From Pseudomonadota bacterium (GTDB lineage: Bacteria > Pseudomonadota > Gammaproteobacteria > Steroidobacterales > Steroidobacteraceae), in the NCBI GenBank assembly GCA_021851405.1, contig JAJZDW010000006.1, forward strand, positions 62,001 to 126,000: a stretch of DNA of 64,000 nt. The letters are read 5' to 3'. Both the position numbers and the translations under genes were made by a program. Positions within the stretch are counted from its first letter, which is position 1, and each line of letters starts with the position of its first letter. Under the pieces are notes generated by a model. That model saw only the letters and a program-made list of their open reading frames with translations. It ran no database searches and had not been told where the DNA came from. Positions 57,167-64,000 of this stretch are shown piece after piece.

Positions 57167-59434
57167 GTGTTGTCGAACGAGCTTGAATACTGTCTGAACG
57201 ATGCGTTTCACCAGGCGCGCGAGGCGCGCCACGAGTACCTGACGGTCGAGCATCTGCTGCTGGCGATCCTCGACACCCCGAGGGTGCGCGAGGTGCTGCG
57301 TGCCTGCGGGGCTGACCTGACGCGACTGCGCCAGGAGCTGAAGGAGCACATCGAGCAGTCCACCCCGCGGGTCGCGGAAGCCGGGGAGCGCGAAGTGCAG
57401 CCGACGCTCGGCTTCCAGCGCGTGCTGCAGCGCGCGGTGTTCCACGTCCAATCGAGCGGCCGCAAGGAAGTGGGCGTGGCGAACGTGCTGGTGGCGATCT
57501 TCAGCGAGAAGCAGAGTCACGCGGTGTTTCTGCTCAACCGCCAGCACGTGACGCGCCTCGATGTCGTCAACTACATCTCGCACGGGCTCTCGAAGCTCGC
57601 CGAGGAGAAGGGCAGCGAGGAGGCGGTGAGCGAGGAGCGCGAGCGCGAGAGCGAGGGCGGCAGTGCGCTGGAGAAGTACACCACGGACCTGAACCGCATG
57701 GCGCGCGAGGGGCGCATCGATCCGCTCATCGGGCGCAAGCTCGAAGTCGAGCGCACCATCGAGATTCTCTGTCGCCGCCGCAAGAACAACCCGCTCTACG
57801 TCGGGGAGGCGGGCGTGGGCAAGACCGCCATCGCCGAGGGCCTGGCGCGTCTGATCGTCGAGGGCCAGGTGCCCGAGGTGCTCACCGACTGCACGATCTA
57901 CGCCCTCGACATGGGCGCGCTCATCGCCGGCACGAAATATCGCGGGGATTTCGAGAAGCGCCTGAAGGGCGTGATCGGGGATCTGAAGCGCCTGCCGGGG
58001 GCGATCCTGTTCATCGACGAGATTCACACGGTGATCGGCGCCGGGGCTGCCTCGGGCGGGGTGATGGATGCCTCGAACCTGATCAAGCCGGTGCTGACCA
58101 ACGGCGAGCTGCGCTGCATCGGCTCGACGACCTATCAGGAGTACCGCGGGATCTTCGAGAAGGATCACGCGCTCTCGCGGCGCTTCCAGAAGATCGACGT
58201 CACCGAGCCGTCGGTCGCCGAGACCGTGGAGATCCTCTTGGGCCTCAAGGGCCGCTTCGAGGAGCACCACGGCATTGCGTACACGAACGAGGCGCTGAAG
58301 GCCGCCGCCGAGCTCGCCGCGCGGCACATCAACGAGCGGCACCTGCCCGACAAGGCCATCGACGTGGTCGATGAGGCCGGGGCGCGCCAGCGCCTGAAGC
58401 CCCCTGGGGAGCGGCCGGCGGCCATCGAGGTGACGCACATCGAGGACGTGGTGGCGCGCATGGCGCGCATCCCGCCAAAGAGCGTCTCGAGCTCCGACCG
58501 GGAAGTGCTGCGCAGTCTCGAGCGCAACTTGAAGCTGGTGATCTTCGGTCAGGACCGGGCGATCGAGGCGCTCGCCGCGGCGATCAAGATGGCCCGCTCC
58601 GGGCTCGGCGATCAGCGCAAGCCGGTCGGCAGCTTCCTCTTCGCCGGCCCCACCGGGGTGGGCAAGACGGAAGTCACCCGCCAGCTGGCCATCACCCTCG
58701 GGGTGGAGTTTCTGCGCTTTGACATGTCCGAGTACATGGAGCGCCATACCGTCTCGCGCCTGATCGGCGCACCGCCGGGTTATGTCGGGTTCGACCAGGG
58801 CGGGCTGCTGACCGAGGCGGTGACCAAACATCCGCACTGCGTGCTGCTGCTCGATGAGATCGAGAAGGCGCACCCGGACGTGTTCAACCTGCTGCTGCAG
58901 GTGATGGACCACGGCACGCTCACCGACAACAACGGCCGCAAGGCGGACTTCCGCCACGTGATCATCGTGATGACCACCAACGCCGGGGCACAGGAGATGG
59001 CCCGGCCGTCGATCGGGTTCACCCAACAGGACACGGTGAGCGACGGCATGGAGGCGATCCGGCGCCTGTTCAGCCCGGAGTTTCGCAACCGTCTCGATGC
59101 CATCATCCAGTTCGCCAGTCTCGATGCGCTGACCATCGAGCGGGTGGTGGACAAGCTGATCCTCGAGGTGGAGATGCAGCTCGAGCAGAAGGGCGTGTCG
59201 ATCACGCTCGATGATGCGGCGCGCGGCTGGATCGGCGCGAAGGGCTACGATCCGAAGATGGGCGCCCGTCCCATGGCGCGCACGATTCAGGAGTACATCA
59301 AGCGTCCGCTCGCGGAGGAACTGCTGTTCGGACGCTTAGTCGGGGGGGGCCAGGTGCGAGTGTCCGTGGCCGAGGACGGCTCGCACCTGGATCTGCAGTG
59401 CACGGCGGCGGAGCGGCCCGAAGTGACCGCCTGA
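57167..59434 (+). CDS. clpA: ATP-dependent Clp protease ATP-binding subunit ClpA
   Basis: Two AAA modules GEAGVGKTAIAEGLA and GPTGVGKTEVTRQLA; N-terminal ClpN repeats. Confidence 0.96.
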   Translation: MLSNELEYCLNDAFHQAREARHEYLTVEHLLLAILDTPRVREVLRACGADLTRLRQELKEHIEQSTPRVAEAGEREVQPTLGFQRVLQRAVFHVQSSGRKEVGVANVLVAIFSEKQSHAVFLLNRQHVTRLDVVNYISHGLSKLAEEKGSEEAVSEERERESEGGSALEKYTTDLNRMAREGRIDPLIGRKLEVERTIEILCRRRKNNPLYVGEAGVGKTAIAEGLARLIVEGQVPEVLTDCTIYALDMGALIAGTKYRGDFEKRLKGVIGDLKRLPGAILFIDEIHTVIGAGAASGGVMDASNLIKPVLTNGELRCIGSTTYQEYRGIFEKDHALSRRFQKIDVTEPSVAETVEILLGLKGRFEEHHGIAYTNEALKAAAELAARHINERHLPDKAIDVVDEAGARQRLKPPGERPAAIEVTHIEDVVARMARIPPKSVSSSDREVLRSLERNLKLVIFGQDRAIEALAAAIKMARSGLGDQRKPVGSFLFAGPTGVGKTEVTRQLAITLGVEFLRFDMSEYMERHTVSRLIGAPPGYVGFDQGGLLTEAVTKHPHCVLLLDEIEKAHPDVFNLLLQVMDHGTLTDNNGRKADFRHVIIVMTTNAGAQEMARPSIGFTQQDTVSDGMEAIRRLFSPEFRNRLDAIIQFASLDALTIERVVDKLILEVEMQLEQKGVSITLDDAARGWIGAKGYDPKMGARPMARTIQEYIKRPLAEELLFGRLVGGGQVRVSVAEDGSHLDLQCTAAERPEVTA

Positions 59435-59452
59435 GGCCGCCCGGCGGCGCGC

Positions 59453-59671
59453 TCAGCGTCCGCGGTAGACGATGCGTCCTTTGGTCAGGTCGTAAGGAGT
59501 CATTTCCACGGTGACCTGGTCACCGGTGAGAATGCGGATGTAGTTTTTGCGCATCTTGCCGGAAATGTGCGCGGTGACCACGTGGCCGTTTTTCAGCTTC
59601 ACGCGGAAGGTGGTGTTCGGCAGTGTTTCCACCACCTCACCCTCCATTTGGATGGCGTCTTCTTTGGACAT
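59453..59671 (-). CDS. infA: translation initiation factor IF-1
   Basis: [72 protein letters not shown]. Confidence 0.97.
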   Translation of the reverse strand: MSKEDAIQMEGEVVETLPNTTFRVKLKNGHVVTAHISGKMRKNYIRILTGDQVTVEMTPYDLTKGRIVYRGR

Positions 59672-59739
59672 ATGACCCTTTGCGTTGCGAGGGCGCGAAT
59701 TGCAGCACAAAAGACTGCAGCTGTGCAATTTCGCGCCGC

Positions 59740-60435
59740 TCAGGGGGCCCCGGACGCCCCTGGGGGCGCCTGCGGCACCCAGCGCTCGAGCAGCCCTTGG
59801 AACTCGGCGCGGGGCAGGGTACGCGCCCCGAGACTGCTCAGATGGGCCGAGGGCATCTGGCAGTCGATGAGCGCGATGCCGCGCTCCGCCGCGCTCGCGG
59901 CCAGATGGGCGAGGGCGATCTTCGAGCCGTCGCGCGCCCGGCTGAACATCGATTCACCGAAGAACACCGCCCCGAGCCATACCCCGTAGAGGCCGCCGAC
60001 GAGTGCCCCGGCGTGGCGCACCTCGATGCTGTGGGCGAAGCCGAGGCGATGCAGCTGCACGTAGGCGGCGCGCATCTCTGGGGTGATCCAGGTCCCCGGG
60101 CTGCGCGCGCGCGGCGCGGCGCAGGCGTCGATGATGGTCTCGAAATCTTGATCGAAAGAGATTTCCAAGTCATTGTTTCGCATGGCTTTCACCAGGCTCC
60201 GGTGGCGACGGAAGTCCGCCGGGAACAGCACCGTGCGCGGATCGGGGCACCACCAGAGGATGGGCTGGCCGGGCGAATACCAGGGAAAGATGCCGCGCCG
60301 GTAGGCCGCCAGCAGCCGCTCGCTCGAGAGGTCCCCGCCGGCGGCGAGCAGCCCAGGCGGATCCGCCAGCGCCTGCTCGAGCGGCGGAAACCACTGGCGC
60401 GAGGCCTGCGGGTCGAGCCAGGTGACGCGCCTCAT
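59740..60435 (-). CDS. aat: leucyl/phenylalanyl-tRNA--protein transferase
   Basis: [57 protein letters not shown]. Confidence 0.95.
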   Translation of the reverse strand: MRRVTWLDPQASRQWFPPLEQALADPPGLLAAGGDLSSERLLAAYRRGIFPWYSPGQPILWWCPDPRTVLFPADFRRHRSLVKAMRNNDLEISFDQDFETIIDACAAPRARSPGTWITPEMRAAYVQLHRLGFAHSIEVRHAGALVGGLYGVWLGAVFFGESMFSRARDGSKIALAHLAASAAERGIALIDCQMPSAHLSSLGARTLPRAEFQGLLERWVPQAPPGASGAP

Positions 60436-61571
60436 GGGCCGTCCTTGCGAAACGGGACGTGCGCGCGGACCTCCCCGACGTAGCCCTCGACGCACTCGGC
60501 CTCGCGCGCCAGGTACGCCCCGATCGCCTCGCGGAAGCGCCGGTCGTGGATCTCGTGCGCCGACCAGGTGAGCGTCGGCTCGAAGCCGCGGGCGATTTTG
60601 TGCTCCCCCTGGGTCCCGGGCTCGAACCGCTCGATGCCGTGCTCGATGCAGAACTCGATGCCCTGGTGATAGCAGGTCTCGAAATGCAGGCTGTGGTAGT
60701 CCCCGGCGGCGCCCCAGTAGCGCCCCCAGAGCGCCTCGCGGGAGCAGAAGAACACCGCGGCGGCCACCGGCTGCGACCCGTGCACGGCGATCTTCACCAT
60801 CAGCGCATCGCCCATCGTGCGGGCGATCTCCGCGAAGAACGCCCGCGTGAGGTAGGGCTCGTGGCCGTGACGCCGGAACGTCTCGCAGTGAAAGGCATAG
60901 ATCTGATCGAGCAGCGAGGGCTCGAGCTCGCGACCGAAGCGGGTGAGGAAGTGAATCCCCGCCTCCTCGACGCGGCGGCGCTCGCGGCGCGCCTTCTTGC
61001 GCTTCTCGGCGGTGAACCCGGCGAGGTAATCCTCGAAATCGCGGTAGCCGCGGTTGCGCCAGTGGAACTGGCAGTCCCGCCGCAGCAGCCAGCCGGCGCT
61101 CGCGCAGGCGGCGCGGTCGGGTTCCTCGACAAACAGCGCATGGATCGAGGAGCAGCCGTGCGCCGCGGACAGCTCGGCGAGCGCCGCGAGCAGCCGGGCG
61201 CGCACCGCAGCGGCGTCCAGATCGGCGCGCACCAGCAGGCGCGCGCCGCTCGCCGGGGTGAACGGCACGGCGACGGTGACCTTCGGGTAGTAGTCGAGGC
61301 CGTGGTGCGCGTACGCCTCGGCCCACGTGAAATCGAACACGAACTCCCCGAACGAGTGGCTCTTCAGGTAGGCGAGCGCCGCGCCGGCGAGGCCGTGCTC
61401 ATCGCTGAGGGTCAGCGGGCAGGGCTGCCAGCCGCGTGCGGCGCCGACGCAGCCGGCGTGCTCGAGGGCGGCGAGGAATTCGTGGCGGATGAAGGGATTG
61501 CGCTCCCCGGCGAGGGCGTTCCACGGGCCGGGGGCGATCTGATCGATGCTCGAGTGGACGGCGAGCTTCAT
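60432..61571 (-). CDS. FemAB-like/GNAT family protein (DUF482/PF04339-type)
   Basis: FVFDFTWAEAYAHHGLDYYPKVTVAVPFTPASGARLLV; FHWRNRGYRDFEDYLAGFTAEKRKKARRERRRVEEAG; FEPGTQGEHKIARGFEPTLTWSAHEI. Confidence 0.88.
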   Translation of the reverse strand: MKLAVHSSIDQIAPGPWNALAGERNPFIRHEFLAALEHAGCVGAARGWQPCPLTLSDEHGLAGAALAYLKSHSFGEFVFDFTWAEAYAHHGLDYYPKVTVAVPFTPASGARLLVRADLDAAAVRARLLAALAELSAAHGCSSIHALFVEEPDRAACASAGWLLRRDCQFHWRNRGYRDFEDYLAGFTAEKRKKARRERRRVEEAGIHFLTRFGRELEPSLLDQIYAFHCETFRRHGHEPYLTRAFFAEIARTMGDALMVKIAVHGSQPVAAAVFFCSREALWGRYWGAAGDYHSLHFETCYHQGIEFCIEHGIERFEPGTQGEHKIARGFEPTLTWSAHEIHDRRFREAIGAYLAREAECVEGYVGEVRAHVPFRKDGP

Positions 61572-61574
61572 CCG

Positions 61575-62558
<984 letters not shown>

Positions 62559-62698
62559 TCAGCAGTCGGCGCAGGGCCCGCGGCGCACGCGCACCGCGGC
62601 GCGCGGGGCAGGGCTCTCAATAGTATCAAGGGTAGCCTGGCGGGTACTGCGCTAAAATCGGGCTCCTCGTTCTGCCCCGGATTGTGGAGCCGCACCCA

Positions 62699-64000
62699 TT
62701 GAGTGAGTCCCAGGCGCTCGCGCGCCGCACGCCCCGTTTCACCGCCGCGGTCACGCGCGCGCTGCGCGAGAGCGCCGTCATCGCCCTCGGTGCGCTCGCG
62801 CTCGTGGTCCTGATCGCGCTGGTGAGCTACAGCCCCCAGGACGCCGGATTTTTCTTCAGCGGTGCCGGCACCACGGTGCACAACCGCATCGGCCCGGCGG
62901 GCGCCTGGCTCGCCGATGGGCTGTTCGGACTGTTCGGTTTCCCGGCCTACTGGCTGCCGCTGATGCTCGGGCTCACCGCCTGGCGCCTGCATCGCGGCGC
63001 GCACGAGGAGCCGCTGAGTCGCGCCACGCGTCTGGTGCGCGCCGGCGGGCTGTCGCTCCTACTGATCGCCAGCTGTGCGCTGACGGCCCTGAACTGGTCG
63101 CAGGGCGCGCTGCACGAGGGCGCCGGTGGGCTGCTCGGCGCGCTGCTCGGCGGCGGATTCGGCCGGGCGTTCGGCTACCTCGGGGCGACTCTGGTGATGC
63201 TGGTGGCGTGGATGGCGGGCCTGTCGCTCGGTCTCGGGGTGTCCTGGTTCACCGCCATGGATCGCCTCGGGGCGTGGGCCTGGGCGGCCATCGCGTGGTT
63301 GCGCGCGCGCCGCTCGGTGGCGCGCGAGGCGGCCGTCGGCCGCGAGCGCCGCCAGGCGCGTAAGGAGGCGGTCGCCGTCGAGGTCAAGCGCAGCGCCACG
63401 CGCACTCCGCCGCGCATCGCCACCCCCGCACCGCGCATCGAGAAGAGCGAGCGGGTCGAGAAGGAACGTCAGGTTTCGCTGTTTGATGCGCCGAAGTCCG
63501 GGGAGTTGCCGCCGCTGTCGCTGCTCGATGACCCGCCGGCGCGCGAGGCGTTGTACTCGCCCGAGGCCCTGGAGGGTCTCTCGCGTCTGGTGGAGATGAA
63601 GCTGAAGGACTTCGACATCGAGGCCGAGGTGGTCTCGGTGCAACCCGGCCCGGTGGTCACCTGCTTCGAGCTGCGCCCGGCGCCGGGCATCAAGGCGAGC
63701 CAGATCACCAGCCTCGCGAAGGATCTGGCGCGTGCGCTGTCGGTGCTGAGCGTGCGCGTCGTCGAGGTCATTCCGGGCAAGAACGTGATGGGTCTGGAGA
63801 TCGCCAACGAGAAGCGCGAGATCGTCACGCTCGGGGAGATCATTCGCTCCAAGGCCTACGACGAGGTGCACTCGCCGCTCGCGCTCGCCCTCGGCAAGGA
63901 CATCGGCGGGGCGCCGGTGGTGGCGGACTTGGCGCGCATGCCGCACCTGCTGATCGCCGGCACCACCGGCTCGGGCAAATCCGTCGGCATCAACGCCATG
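62699..64000 (+). CDS. ftsK: DNA translocase FtsK, N-terminal and start of motor domain (cut by window end)
   Basis: Open frame from TTG 62699: LSESQALARRTPRF..., TM segments, VVTCFELRPAPGIKASQITSLAKDLARALS..., Walker A GTTGSGKSVG at the window edge. Confidence 0.9.
   Translation, partial: MSESQALARRTPRFTAAVTRALRESAVIALGALALVVLIALVSYSPQDAGFFFSGAGTTVHNRIGPAGAWLADGLFGLFGFPAYWLPLMLGLTAWRLHRGAHEEPLSRATRLVRAGGLSLLLIASCALTALNWSQGALHEGAGGLLGALLGGGFGRAFGYLGATLVMLVAWMAGLSLGLGVSWFTAMDRLGAWAWAAIAWLRARRSVAREAAVGRERRQARKEAVAVEVKRSATRTPPRIATPAPRIEKSERVEKERQVSLFDAPKSGELPPLSLLDDPPAREALYSPEALEGLSRLVEMKLKDFDIEAEVVSVQPGPVVTCFELRPAPGIKASQITSLAKDLARALSVLSVRVVEVIPGKNVMGLEIANEKREIVTLGEIIRSKAYDEVHSPLALALGKDIGGAPVVADLARMPHLLIAGTTGSGKSVGINAM

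Noticed and set aside
56717-59026. 769-aa minus-strand ORF opposite clpA
   Set aside because: Antisense shadow of clpA (HRLGQQPALVEPDIT style composition).

Overview
High-GC gammaproteobacterial chromosome segment; the gene order resembles Xanthomonadales/Nevskiales/Pseudomonas-type genomes (taxon is an inference). It is mostly core genome: rlmD(partial)-nagZ; an ABC-type efflux locus with three FtsX-like permeases; ArsR+SRPBCC pair; an orphan TonB receptor; csiV-mfd-class III cyclase; lolC/lolE-like-lolD; exbB-exbD-msbA-lpxK-ycaR-kdsB; a LacI/TonB receptor/tryptophan-halogenase-like/SapC module lying between kdsB and the low-MW tyrosine phosphatase gene; rne, rluC, maf, yceD, rpmF, plsX, fabH; a graveyard of transposase and Fic fragments directly after fabH; an Lpp-like lipoprotein; a lexA-imuA-imuB-dnaE2 SOS mutagenesis operon; a type II secretion CDEF cluster; clpS-clpA-infA-aat-(FemAB-like/DUF482)-trxB and ftsK (cut by the window end). 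No rRNA, tRNA or CRISPR array was recognised by eye. The most interesting targets are: (1) the LacI-controlled TonB receptor/halogenase/SapC island, with a well-placed LacI-type operator and a nested leader hairpin; (2) a FemAB/GNAT-like protein whose gene overlaps aat inside the N-degron cluster; (3) an N-terminal clamp-motif-like sequence in ImuB; (4) a class III cyclase upstream of mfd whose base-selecting Lys appears to be His; (5) a 15-bp minisatellite in rne; (6) U-tract-less GC hairpins at several convergent gene junctions. All family calls are from reading the protein sequences; no search was run.
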